Shown in pieces: positions 1 to 6,915 of a DNA stretch of 20,781 bases (its first letter is position 1; the number at the start of each line of letters is the position of its first letter). The translations under genes and the position numbers were made by a program. Source of the DNA: Lachnospiraceae bacterium UBA1760 (lineage in GTDB: Bacteria > Bacillota > Clostridia > Lachnospirales > Lachnospiraceae); the NCBI GenBank assembly GCA_002314775.1, contig DCHE01000016.1, forward strand, positions 29,305 through 50,085, read 5' to 3'. A model generated the notes under the pieces. The model was not told the DNA's origin. It ran no database searches and saw only the letters and a list, made by a program, of their open reading frames with translations.

Positions 1-21
1 TACCAAATGAGCTAGCGGCCC
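1..21 (-). tRNA. 5' end of a tRNA gene, cut by the window edge
   Basis: Read on the minus strand from position 21, the sequence has a seven-base acceptor arm GGGCCGC, then T8, A9, GCTC as the 5' half of the D stem, and a D loop ending in GGTA. This is the standard start of a bacterial tRNA. The anticodon is outside the window, so the amino acid cannot be named. A candidate promoter lies just upstream at 65-93. Confidence 0.7.
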
Positions 22-64
22 GTATATAGTTCGTGCATTAGCTTATCGCCTCAGCACTTTTACT

Positions 65-93
65 ACTATATACTACTTTAATTCTAAATGCAA
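65..93 (-). promoter_or_regulatory. Candidate promoter for the minus-strand tRNA
   Basis: On the minus strand, TTGCAT (88-93) and TATAGT (65-70) are separated by exactly 17 bp. This predicts a start near 58 and a leader of about 37 nt before the tRNA at 21. Inferred from consensus match and position only. Confidence 0.45.
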
Positions 94-175
94 GCTTTTT
101 TTAAATATTTTTCACATTTATAAATTTTATACAATTTATGCTCAATTACTTATATATTTTTACCCATACTATCAT

Positions 176-820
176 TTATCTTTTTGGTTTAATTACCATT
201 CTGTTAATAGGATTTCCCATCTCTGAGAATTTCTTTTCATACTCTGTCATTACATTTCCTTCAGCATATTCTGAGTGATGCAAGTCTCTGGTGTAATTTA
301 TTATTTCCCAATCGGCCTCTTTTGCCTGCTCAAGGGAGAAATCAAAAAGTGGTACATTATCAGTCTTAAAGGTTACTCCTCCATCTTCAGCAAGAATATT
401 AATGTATCTTGCAAGAAACTGAACAGATGTAAGTCTTCTCTTCGCATGTCTGTCCTTTGGCCATGGATCTGAGAAGTTGAGATAAATATAATCTACCTCG
501 TTCTTATCGAACATCTCCTCAATATTTTCTGCATCCATTCTTATGAATAAGAGATTTGTGAGTTCTTCTCTTTCCTCTCTCTTTTCAATCGCTCTTACTA
601 ATACACTGGAATACTTCTCAATTCCAACATAGTTAATGCCAGGATTTTGCTCGGCAAGTTTTGTGATGAACATTCCCTTTCCCATTCCAATCTCTATGTG
701 TATAGGGTTGTCATTTCCAAATATCTCATGCCATCTTCCTTTTACAGGTGCATCCTCTTTAATTACATACTTGCTTTCTGCAATTGTATCTCTTGAACCT
801 TTTACATTTCTTAATCTCAT
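176..820 (-). CDS. trmB: tRNA (guanine-N7-)-methyltransferase
   Basis: This is a 214-residue protein of normal TrmB length. TrmB makes m7G46 in the variable loop of tRNAs, using S-adenosylmethionine. The SAM-binding glycine motif HIEIGMGKGMF lies at residues 41-51. The family motif DPWPKDRHAKRRL lies at about 118-130, and a conserved TDN motif occurs in the C-terminal third. The ATG at 820 is preceded by AGAAGG (831-836), a good ribosome binding site. The gene is divergent from the DacA-like gene and lies downstream of nothing else on its strand in this window, so it probably has its own promoter (914-923). Confidence 0.95.
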   Translation of the reverse strand: MRLRNVKGSRDTIAESKYVIKEDAPVKGRWHEIFGNDNPIHIEIGMGKGMFITKLAEQNPGINYVGIEKYSSVLVRAIEKREEREELTNLLFIRMDAENIEEMFDKNEVDYIYLNFSDPWPKDRHAKRRLTSVQFLARYINILAEDGGVTFKTDNVPLFDFSLEQAKEADWEIINYTRDLHHSEYAEGNVMTEYEKKFSEMGNPINRMVIKPKR

Positions 821-913
821 TTTTCCAATTCCTTCTATATTAATGTGTGTCAGCTAGTGAAATATAAATTTTAGCTTATTACGCACGTCCTTAGTATTTT
901 GAACATCCCGCAT

Positions 914-923
914 ATTATAGCAT
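914..923 (-). promoter_or_regulatory. Candidate extended -10 promoter for trmB
   Basis: On the minus strand the sequence reads TGCTATAAT, an extended -10 element with a perfect TATAAT (914-919). The -35 position (937-942) is poor, as expected for an extended -10 promoter. The predicted leader is about 87 nt. It is interleaved with the candidate divergent promoter at 929-957. Confidence 0.5.
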
Positions 924-928
924 GTATC

Positions 929-957
929 TTGCATTTTTGCACAAAATAATACATAAT
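929..957 (+). promoter_or_regulatory. Candidate promoter for the DacA-like gene
   Basis: TTGCAT (929-934) and CATAAT (952-957) are separated by 17 bp, upstream of the gene starting at 1025. The match is moderate. Confidence 0.4.
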
Positions 958-1024
958 ATTAGTAGGTATGCTTTCTTGTAATATACAGATTGTAACATAA
1001 ATTTTAAAAAAGGAAAGATTTGTT

Positions 1025-2569
1025 TTGAAAAAGAAGCTTCTAATTTTTCTATCTTGTTTTTTGACATTCTTTTCTAGCATCAATGTTAATGCTAAAAAGA
1101 CTACAGAAACTACAACTGAAATTTTGACCGACGAAGAAGGAAATGAGATACGTAATACCGAATCTGATGTAATCTACGATACTTCAACTACTGAGGAATC
1201 TGGCGATATTACTAACTATTATGATATGCCTGAGATTAACTCTCCTTCAGCAATTGTTATGGATATTTCAAGCGGTACTATTCTCTACGAAAAGGATATA
1301 AATAATGAGTACTATCCTGGAAGCCTTGTAAAGGTTATGACTGCAATTCTTGCAGTTGATAGTGGAATTTCACTTAATGAAAAGCTTGTATATACTGAGG
1401 AGATGAGGAATAATCTCCCTTCCGATGCATCCACCATAAGCCTTTTACCCGGAGAACCTATCAGTTTAGAAGATGCTCTTTATGCTCTTCTTATGTCCTC
1501 TGCAAATGACTGCTCTCTTGCAATATCTTACCAGATTTCAGGATCTGACTTAGAATTTGCAAAGGCAATGAACGAAAAGGCAAAGGAACTTGGCTGCACT
1601 CATACGAATTTTACAAACAGTACTGGTATCTATGATGAGGCGATGAAAACCTCTGTTTCAGATTTTGCAAAAATAGGAATATGTGCTTATAAAACAGGTA
1701 ACCTTTCTAAAATCATGGGTTGTACTAGTCACACTGTACCAGCTACAGACTATGAAAAGGAAAAGGCCTTGTGGCAGACAGATACTATGCTTTTCAAAAC
1801 CCACTCAACCTACTACTCATTTTGTGTGGGTGGAAAGGTTAGTAATTCCGGAGGCGAGGATTCAGCACTTTTAACCTTTGCCGAAAAGGATGATAAGCTT
1901 CTTGTTGCTGTTGTAATGGGTTCAAAGGTAGCTAATCTTTATAAGGATACTACAACAATATTCGAGTACGCTTTTAATAATTACCATATTATTAAGCCTT
2001 TAGAAGACTTCTCCTTTGATGAGAGAATCTCCTCAAATGTTGTATCTGATATTTATTACGGCAATTTGGACCATGACCTTCCGTCATTTTATGTAAACTC
2101 AGACTATTCTTTGCTTACTCATAATTCAATATCCGTAAATGATTTGAAATATGACATCAAGTTTTCTGCAAATAAAACTGCGAAAATTGTTGGTGAGGTT
2201 GATATACTGTATAAAAACAAGGTTATCGACAGCTCTCCTATCTATTCTAATACTGATTTATATTTTGTTGGTGAGGAAGCAACCGAGGAAGTAATCCCTG
2301 AGGAAAAGAAAACTTTAAGTGGTCTTTCAATAATTATGTTAATCATTCTAGGTATTTCTGTTGTTTACATAATTGTCATTATTATTATTTTAAAGGTACG
2401 AAAAAAGAAACGTACTGAAAAGAAGAAGAACAAACTTGCATCGTCTGATAATGATAATTCTTCTGATAATTCTTCTGATAATTATTCAGAGGCGACTAAC
2501 GATATCGACGAAGATGATGAAAACTCATCCTTTGATGACTACAACGAAGCTGACTATTTCGATGATTAA
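1025..2569 (+). CDS. DacA-like D-Ala-D-Ala carboxypeptidase family protein (peptidase S11) with altered KTG motif
   Basis: A 514-residue protein of the low-molecular-weight penicillin-binding protein family, which trims the terminal D-Ala from peptidoglycan stem peptides outside the membrane. Residues 1-23 are a signal peptide ending in VNA. The SxxK nucleophile motif is S100-L-V-K103 and the second motif is S159-A-N161. Where the third motif KTG is expected the protein reads GGKVSNSGG, with K271-V272-S273. A beta-rich C-terminal domain follows. A membrane helix at about 434-456 comes next, with a basic stop-transfer stretch and an acidic tail containing SSDN repeats. The start is TTG at 1025, supported by GGAAAG at 1012-1017, 7 nt upstream. 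The family call is firm. Whether it is an active carboxypeptidase is uncertain because of the KVS motif. Confidence 0.85.
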   Translation: MKKKLLIFLSCFLTFFSSINVNAKKTTETTTEILTDEEGNEIRNTESDVIYDTSTTEESGDITNYYDMPEINSPSAIVMDISSGTILYEKDINNEYYPGSLVKVMTAILAVDSGISLNEKLVYTEEMRNNLPSDASTISLLPGEPISLEDALYALLMSSANDCSLAISYQISGSDLEFAKAMNEKAKELGCTHTNFTNSTGIYDEAMKTSVSDFAKIGICAYKTGNLSKIMGCTSHTVPATDYEKEKALWQTDTMLFKTHSTYYSFCVGGKVSNSGGEDSALLTFAEKDDKLLVAVVMGSKVANLYKDTTTIFEYAFNNYHIIKPLEDFSFDERISSNVVSDIYYGNLDHDLPSFYVNSDYSLLTHNSISVNDLKYDIKFSANKTAKIVGEVDILYKNKVIDSSPIYSNTDLYFVGEEATEEVIPEEKKTLSGLSIIMLIILGISVVYIIVIIIILKVRKKKRTEKKKNKLASSDNDNSSDNSSDNYSEATNDIDEDDENSSFDDYNEADYFDD

Positions 2570-2614
2570 TATATTACCTGTTAATATATTTTCCTATTAT
2601 ATAAGGAGGAAAAA

Positions 2615-3739
2615 ATGTCCGGAACAAACGATGATATTAAAAATATTCGTGAAGCTAATCAGGAAATCCTTGATTACTTTACCAGCAGTTATGATACCAT
2701 AGCTGATAATATAGCCACTCTTAAATCTGAATTATTCGAGATTAATGTTAAGCTCGATGAACTATATAAAACAAAGAGTCTTTATAACTTTAACAGTAAT
2801 ACCAGAAAAAATGTATTCACTCCTGTCCTTCTTGAAACAGCTGAGAATAGCAAGGAGGCTGCAATAAAATCTCAGATTGAGGATCTTCTGGTTATCAAGG
2901 ATACTCTGGAAACTAAGATTTTAGACCAGGAGATTGATTTCAAGTCTGTAAAGAATAAGGTTCGTCTTCTTAAAAAAGCTCTTATTTCTGTCGATTCTCT
3001 TGAAACAGATATCTCTGATCTTGAAGCAGAACTTGAAGAATTAGGTGCAAATGATTTACAGATTCTTGAGGATAATGAAGATGATAAATTTGAGCATGGC
3101 AACAATATCTTAATGCTCGATGCATTTGATAAAACCTTTGTTTCTACTCTTCTCGACAAACGAGTTAAAGATGAAATTCAGAATAACAGAAGAAAGCTTG
3201 AAACACTTGGATATATGATTACGTCTAATCCTTCTCAGGCAAAGATTATGGCTAGTGATATATCTGGTAATCTTTCTACAATCAATTATACTATAGATAC
3301 TATCCTAAAACAGAATGGCTATTTTATTGAAACTGACAAGCCTGTTTATTACCTTCTTGATAATTTTGTAACTGATATTAGGGATCATCATCCAGAGCTT
3401 GTAGTTGAAGCCAACATAAGATGTGCTAATCATGATAAGACTATTAGCTATATCAAATCAATATCTCTACTTAGTCTAATGAACATTTTTATGGATAATA
3501 TATATAAGCATGCAAATGCAAACCATATTATCATTGATGTAGCTATTACTGACAAGGAACTCACAGTAAAGATTAACGATAACGGCATTGGTATTCCAAG
3601 TGACTATTCTGATTTGAGTCCATGGTATAGTGGGTTACATAAAGCACATGAGACAATTTTTCTTCTAAATGGTTCTCTAAGCATTGCACCTGATGTAAAT
3701 AAAGGAACCAATGTAGAATTCAGCTTTTCTATTTTGTAA
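2615..3739 (+). CDS. DegS-like sensor histidine-kinase homologue lacking the phospho-acceptor His
   Basis: A 374-residue soluble protein with no signal peptide or membrane helix. Residues 1-150 are rich in coiled coil, like the cytoplasmic DegS sensor domain. The C-terminal third is a GHKL ATPase domain: N box with N295 in MDNIYKHA, G1 box DNGIGI at 322-327, and GT at 364-365. In DegS-type kinases the dimerisation helix reads EIHD. Here the matching position reads D186-E-I-Q189-N190, so His is replaced by Gln and Asp by Asn. No response regulator is next to it. It follows the DacA-like gene by 45 bp, with a strong AAGGAGGA site at 2603-2610, and the pair probably forms an operon ended by the terminator at 3756-3787. 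The function is unknown. A pseudokinase or ATP-binding regulator is an inference. Confidence 0.75.
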   Translation: MSGTNDDIKNIREANQEILDYFTSSYDTIADNIATLKSELFEINVKLDELYKTKSLYNFNSNTRKNVFTPVLLETAENSKEAAIKSQIEDLLVIKDTLETKILDQEIDFKSVKNKVRLLKKALISVDSLETDISDLEAELEELGANDLQILEDNEDDKFEHGNNILMLDAFDKTFVSTLLDKRVKDEIQNNRRKLETLGYMITSNPSQAKIMASDISGNLSTINYTIDTILKQNGYFIETDKPVYYLLDNFVTDIRDHHPELVVEANIRCANHDKTISYIKSISLLSLMNIFMDNIYKHANANHIIIDVAITDKELTVKINDNGIGIPSDYSDLSPWYSGLHKAHETIFLLNGSLSIAPDVNKGTNVEFSFSIL

Positions 3740-3755
3740 AAATATTATGTATATC

Positions 3756-3787
3756 AAAACAACCCGGGTTATTCCTGGGTTGTTTTT
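3756..3787 (+). terminator. Rho-independent terminator after the DegS-like gene
   Basis: A 13-bp stem (3756-3768 with 3774-3786, one G-T pair) with a 5-nt loop and a T run at 3783-3787. It begins 16 bp after the stop codon. The T run runs directly into the first parS site, sharing T3787. Confidence 0.9.
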
Positions 3788-3802
3788 GTTTCACGTGAAA
3801 CA
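3787..3802. other. parS: parS site 1
   Basis: Exact TGTTTCACGTGAAACA. Its first T is the last T of the terminator at 3756-3787. Confidence 0.95.
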
Positions 3803-3870
3803 TTTGCACGTCATTAAATTATTACTCTTGCTGTATAAGAACTAATAATTACTTATAATTATTCATTTAA

Positions 3871-3886
3871 TGTTTCACGTGAAACA
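3871..3886. other. parS: parS site 2
   Basis: Exact consensus. The palindrome continues 3 bp on each side, to 22 bp (3868-3889). Confidence 0.95.
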
Positions 3887-4037
3887 TTATCGTACTTTAA
3901 CATCATACACCTTATATGGAATTGTTTTAAATAAAATTTTTCAATTAATTATCATCCTGATTATATTATAAATATATACGTCAATATTCGCAATCCGCTT
4001 ACGCTACTTGCTCATATAAAAATCGGTGTTTCGAACT

Positions 4038-4106
4038 TACGAGGTACTGGGCTTTTACCCCGCACCTCGTAGAAGCAAACCCCACCACCTAAAGGCAGTG
4101 GGTTTT
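4038..4106 (+). other. Two adjacent hairpins inside the parS cluster, possible IS200/IS605-type end or omega-RNA relic
   Basis: Hairpin 1 pairs 4038-4051 with 4058-4071: an 8-bp closing stem TACGAGGT/ACCTCGTA, then C-G and three G-C pairs with two mismatches, around a 6-nt loop. Hairpin 2 pairs 4077-4085 with 4098-4106 with one mismatch. The stretch 4036-4110 is much richer in G+C than its surroundings. Paired hairpins of this style, including the CCCACCACCTAAAGG motif, are reminiscent of the right ends of IS200/IS605 (tnpB) elements. No transposase is present, so that origin is an inference. Hairpin 2 followed by T-rich DNA could also simply be a terminator. Confidence 0.45.
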
Positions 4107-4170
4107 CTTCTGACTTTTTATATTAATTATGATGTAAATAATTCTAATCTCGACGATTTTATATGGATCA

Positions 4171-4186
4171 TGTTTCACGTGAAACA
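4171..4186. other. parS: parS site 3
   Basis: Exact 16-bp consensus. It follows the longest gap in the cluster (300 bp from site 2), the gap that contains the hairpin pair. Confidence 0.95.
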
Positions 4187-4377
4187 ATCTATTTATTGCT
4201 CAACAAAATATATGATTTAATAATTATTATAATCACCAGTTTGCCAATAAATTATCTTGCTACATATCATCAAATAATGTAATTTGCATCGATTAGTTTC
4301 ATATATAAATATCATTATTTATTCAACTATATTATACCAACTTGAAACTCACTTTCTATCTAATACTATAATATCTA

Positions 4378-4393
4378 TGTTTCACGTGAAACA
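4378..4393. other. parS: parS site 4, inside a perfect 28-bp palindrome
   Basis: Exact consensus. The flanks TATCTA and TAGATA extend the perfect palindrome to 4372-4399, the longest in the cluster. Confidence 0.95.
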
Positions 4394-4446
4394 TAGATAA
4401 ACTGTATTCTGCATATTACTAATCTGTAAATTCATTAAATAATCAT

Positions 4447-4462
4447 TGTTTCACGTGAAACA
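4447..4462. other. parS: parS site 5
   Basis: Exact 16-bp consensus. It is followed at once by the A/T palindrome TAATAATTATTA (4464-4475), which also occurs at 4218-4229. Confidence 0.95.
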
Positions 4463-4517
4463 TTAATAATTATTATTCTATGCCAGTCCAATAATTATTA
4501 CGATAGAATTCAAAACA

Positions 4518-4533
4518 TGTTTCACGTGAAACA
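4518..4533. other. parS: parS site 6
   Basis: Exact consensus, with the palindrome extended by 1 bp on each side. Confidence 0.95.
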
Positions 4534-4604
4534 TATATTACAAATCAACTATAATTATCGAACATATTTCTGATTCACTTCTATGATATTATCCATGATA
4601 TTAA

Positions 4605-4634
4605 TATATAATTTAGTATATAATTTAGTATATA
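4605..4634. repeat. 12-bp tandem repeat between parS sites 6 and 7
   Basis: TATATAATTTAG occurs twice in tandem (4605-4616 and 4617-4628) and is followed by a partial third copy. Confidence 0.8.
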
Positions 4635-4651
4635 CTTTATCAATTAAAAAA

Positions 4652-4667
4652 TGTTTCACGTGAAACA
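4652..4667. other. parS: parS site 7
   Basis: Exact consensus, with the palindrome extended by 2 bp on each side. Confidence 0.95.
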
Positions 4668-4758
4668 TTATTATAATATTCAAATATAACTTCACGAGAA
4701 AGATTATTAGAATTCATTTATCTATTTCATGTAAGTCAATAAGAGAATGACATATATA

Positions 4759-4774
4759 CGTTTCACGTGAAACA
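4759..4774. other. parS: parS site 8, one outer mismatch
   Basis: CGTTTCACGTGAAACA. Only the outermost left base differs from consensus and the 14-bp core is intact. Confidence 0.92.
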
Positions 4775-4843
4775 TTAACAGGACTACTTATCTCGTTTAA
4801 CATTAAATATTGTACATATTATAACTACTATAAACCTATCCTA

Positions 4844-4859
4844 TGTTTCACGTGAAACC
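4844..4859. other. parS: parS site 9, one outer mismatch
   Basis: TGTTTCACGTGAAACC. Only the outermost right base differs. It is the site closest to parA, 153 bp before its start codon. Confidence 0.92.
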
Positions 4860-4937
4860 AAAAATCAACACAATTACAAAAAAAAATCAAGTATCATATT
4901 TTGTGTATATACCTTAATTTAAGCCTATATCTTGTTA

Positions 4938-4966
4938 TGGAAATTATATAAAAAAAGTGATATAAT
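4938..4966 (+). promoter_or_regulatory. Candidate parA promoter, extended -10
   Basis: TGATATAAT gives a perfect TATAAT (4961-4966) with an extended TG. TGGAAA sits 17 bp upstream (4938-4943). The predicted start is near 4973, giving a leader of about 39 nt. It lies about 80 bp from parS site 9, close enough for ParB to affect it. Confidence 0.6.
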
Positions 4967-5011
4967 AACGGAGTTGTTATAATTATATTATTGAATAAGG
5001 AAGAAAAAGAA

Positions 5012-5782
5012 ATGGGAAGAATCATAGCTATTGCCAACCAGAAGGGTGGCGTAGGAAAAACAACTACATCAATAAATCTTGCAGCTTGTCTTGCAGAAAA
5101 GGGTAAAAAGGTATTGGCTATCGATATGGATCCCCAGGGCAATATGACAAGTGGATTAGGAGTTGACAGGAACAATCTTGAATACTCTGTATATCATGCA
5201 TTAAGTGGTGAATGTAATATTGGTGAAGCAATGCTTATCAATGTATTTGAAAATCTTAACCTACTTCCAGCATCTATCGAGCTTGCTGGAGCAGAGATTG
5301 AATTTGCAGCAAGAGAAGATAACCAGTACATATTAAAGAACCTCATAAAAAATGCAAAGAAAAAATTCGACTTTGTAATTATCGATTGCCCACCTGCACT
5401 CGGAATTTTAACAGTAAATTCTATGACTGCAGCAGATACTGTAATAGTTCCAATTCAGTGTGAATTTTTCGCAATTGATGGTTTAACACAGTTAATTTAT
5501 ACAATAAATCTAATTAGAAAACAGCTTAATAAACATCTTGAAATTGAGGGCGTAGTATTCACAATGTTTGATTCAAGAACAAACCTTTCAATTCAGGTTG
5601 TTGACAATATTAAGAACGAATTAGATCAGTTAATTTACAACACAATAGTACCAAGAAATGTAAGACTTGCAGAAGCACCTAGCTACGGATTACCAATTAA
5701 TCTGTATGACTCAAGATCAGCTGGAGCACAGGCTTACAGGGAATTAGCAGATGAAGTTATCAACAATAAAATGTTTTTATAA
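5012..5782 (+). CDS. parA: Chromosome-partitioning ATPase ParA (Soj)
   Basis: A 256-residue ParA/MinD-family ATPase of the short chromosomal type, without an N-terminal DNA-binding domain. The deviant Walker A motif KGGVGKTT lies at 11-18, the Walker A' Asp is D40 in DMDPQGN, and Walker B is FVIIDCPP at about 120-127. ParA-ATP binds the nucleoid non-specifically, and ParB stimulates its ATPase, which moves the origins. The ATG at 5012 is preferred because AAGGAAG (4997-5003) is 8 nt upstream and MGRIIAIANQKGG matches the family start. A TTG at 4991 in the same frame would add seven residues but has no suitable ribosome binding site. Confidence 0.97.
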   Translation: MGRIIAIANQKGGVGKTTTSINLAACLAEKGKKVLAIDMDPQGNMTSGLGVDRNNLEYSVYHALSGECNIGEAMLINVFENLNLLPASIELAGAEIEFAAREDNQYILKNLIKNAKKKFDFVIIDCPPALGILTVNSMTAADTVIVPIQCEFFAIDGLTQLIYTINLIRKQLNKHLEIEGVVFTMFDSRTNLSIQVVDNIKNELDQLIYNTIVPRNVRLAEAPSYGLPINLYDSRSAGAQAYRELADEVINNKMFL

Positions 5783-5792
5783 ACACTGAAAA

Positions 5793-5801
5793 TGTTGATA
5801 A
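5793..5801 (-). promoter_or_regulatory. DnaA box between parA and parB
   Basis: The minus strand reads TTATCAACA, the form that recurs at this window's origin. It lies 11 bp after the parA stop codon. Confidence 0.7.
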
Positions 5802-5823
5802 ATACTGTTATTAACATAATATT

Positions 5824-5832
5824 TGTGGATAA
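5824..5832 (-). promoter_or_regulatory. Perfect-consensus DnaA box between parA and parB
   Basis: The minus strand reads TTATCCACA, the canonical high-affinity DnaA box. It has the same orientation as the box at 5793 and starts 31 bp from it, about three helical turns. Confidence 0.8.
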
Positions 5833-5968
5833 AATTCTTCATTTTACCACGTATTTATATTATTATAATATATTTTATTACACATATATTGATAATATAA
5901 ACAATACTAAATTAAATTTACCGTAATTATAAACAATATATCTATTATCGATTATTGAGGAGGTTTCC

Positions 5969-6895
5969 ATGGCACCAAAGAAAGGTCTTGGAAGGGGATT
6001 AAATCAGCTTATACCTACAAACGGAGAAGCGGATAAGCCAACAGTAAAGACAAAAACAGTAACAAAAGAAGTCATAAAGGAAGTAGTAAAAGAGGTTGAG
6101 AAAAAATTAAAGCTTTCTGAAATTGAGCCAAACAGAACTCAGCCACGTAAGGTATTTAACGAGGATGCTTTAAATGAGCTTGCAGATTCAATTAAACAGT
6201 ATGGGGTTATTGAACCTATCGTTGTAGTAAAAAGAGATGATTACTACGAGATAATTGCAGGAGAGAGAAGATGGAGAGCTGCAAGAATTGCAGGACTCAC
6301 TGAAGTACCTGTAATAATTAAGGATTACACAGAGCAGGAAATTGTAGAGATAGCTCTTATTGAGAATCTTCAGAGAGAGGATTTAAATCCAATTGAAGAG
6401 GCCCTTGCATACCAGAGACTTATAGATGAATTCAATCTTAAGCAGGAAGAGGTTGCTGAGAAAGTATCTAAGAGCAGATCAACAATCACAAACTCAATCA
6501 GACTATTAAAGCTTGATAAAAAGGTACAGAGTATGCTTATTGAAGATATGATATCTGCAGGACATGCAAGATGTCTTATATCAATAGAAGATTTGGACAA
6601 ACAGTATGATATTGCAATGCAGATATTTGAGAAGAAGCTTTCAGTTAGAGAGACAGAGAAGCTTATCAAAAATCTTCTAAATAAGAAACCAGAAACAGAC
6701 GCTAAGACAACTGAAGCTGACGATGCAAATGCATTTATCTACAAGGACATCGAGGAAAACCTGAAGAATATACTTGGAACAAAGATTTCTATCAAGGCTA
6801 AAAATAATAAGAAGGGAAAGATAGAAATTGACTATTACTCTCCTGACGATTTAGACAGAATTATACATATTCTTTATGGATCAGAAAATAACTAA
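5969..6895 (+). CDS. parB: Chromosome-partitioning protein ParB (Spo0J)
   Basis: A 308-residue CTP-dependent DNA clamp that binds parS. The N-terminal KGLGRGLNQLI is the conserved ParA-interacting segment. The ParB/Srx CTPase domain includes GERRWRAAR at about 97-105 and ENLQREDLNPIEEA at about 131-144. The parS-reading helix-turn-helix is at about 155-180, and a C-terminal dimerisation domain follows. The ATG at 5969 is preceded by GAGGAGG (5956-5962). The 186-bp gap after parA is long for a parAB operon and contains two DnaA boxes, so parB may be partly independently controlled. Confidence 0.97.
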   Translation: MAPKKGLGRGLNQLIPTNGEADKPTVKTKTVTKEVIKEVVKEVEKKLKLSEIEPNRTQPRKVFNEDALNELADSIKQYGVIEPIVVVKRDDYYEIIAGERRWRAARIAGLTEVPVIIKDYTEQEIVEIALIENLQREDLNPIEEALAYQRLIDEFNLKQEEVAEKVSKSRSTITNSIRLLKLDKKVQSMLIEDMISAGHARCLISIEDLDKQYDIAMQIFEKKLSVRETEKLIKNLLNKKPETDAKTTEADDANAFIYKDIEENLKNILGTKISIKAKNNKKGKIEIDYYSPDDLDRIIHILYGSENN

Positions 6896-6915
6896 AAATT
6901 ATAAGAGGTTATAAA

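Larger units (their letters stand above)
3787..4859. other. parS: parS centromere cluster: nine ParB-binding sites in 1.07 kb without genes
   Basis: The gap 3740-5011 has no convincing gene. It carries nine copies of the 14-bp palindrome GTTTCACGTGAAAC. Seven of them match the full 16-bp parS consensus TGTTTCACGTGAAACA. Site starts are 3787, 3871, 4171, 4378, 4447, 4518, 4652, 4759 and 4844, so spacing runs from 69 to 300 bp. ParB loads at parS as a CTP-dependent clamp and ParA then moves the complex, so this is the likely chromosomal centromere. It lies immediately upstream of parA-parB. The DNA between sites is very A/T-rich and has only short repeats and one hairpin pair at 4038-4106. Confidence 0.95.

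Noticed and set aside
871..1083. Minus-strand frame of 70 codons between trmB and the DacA-like gene
   Set aside because: It overlaps both divergent promoters and the start of the DacA-like gene, and has no family features.
4026..4220. Open reading frame of 64 codons inside the parS array
   Set aside because: It runs through both hairpins and a parS site, has no ribosome binding site, and its translation looks like that of structured non-coding DNA.
3787..4859. CRISPR array
   Set aside because: The repeats are 16-bp perfect palindromes with spacing from 69 to 300 bp, which fits parS and not the constant spacing of CRISPR.
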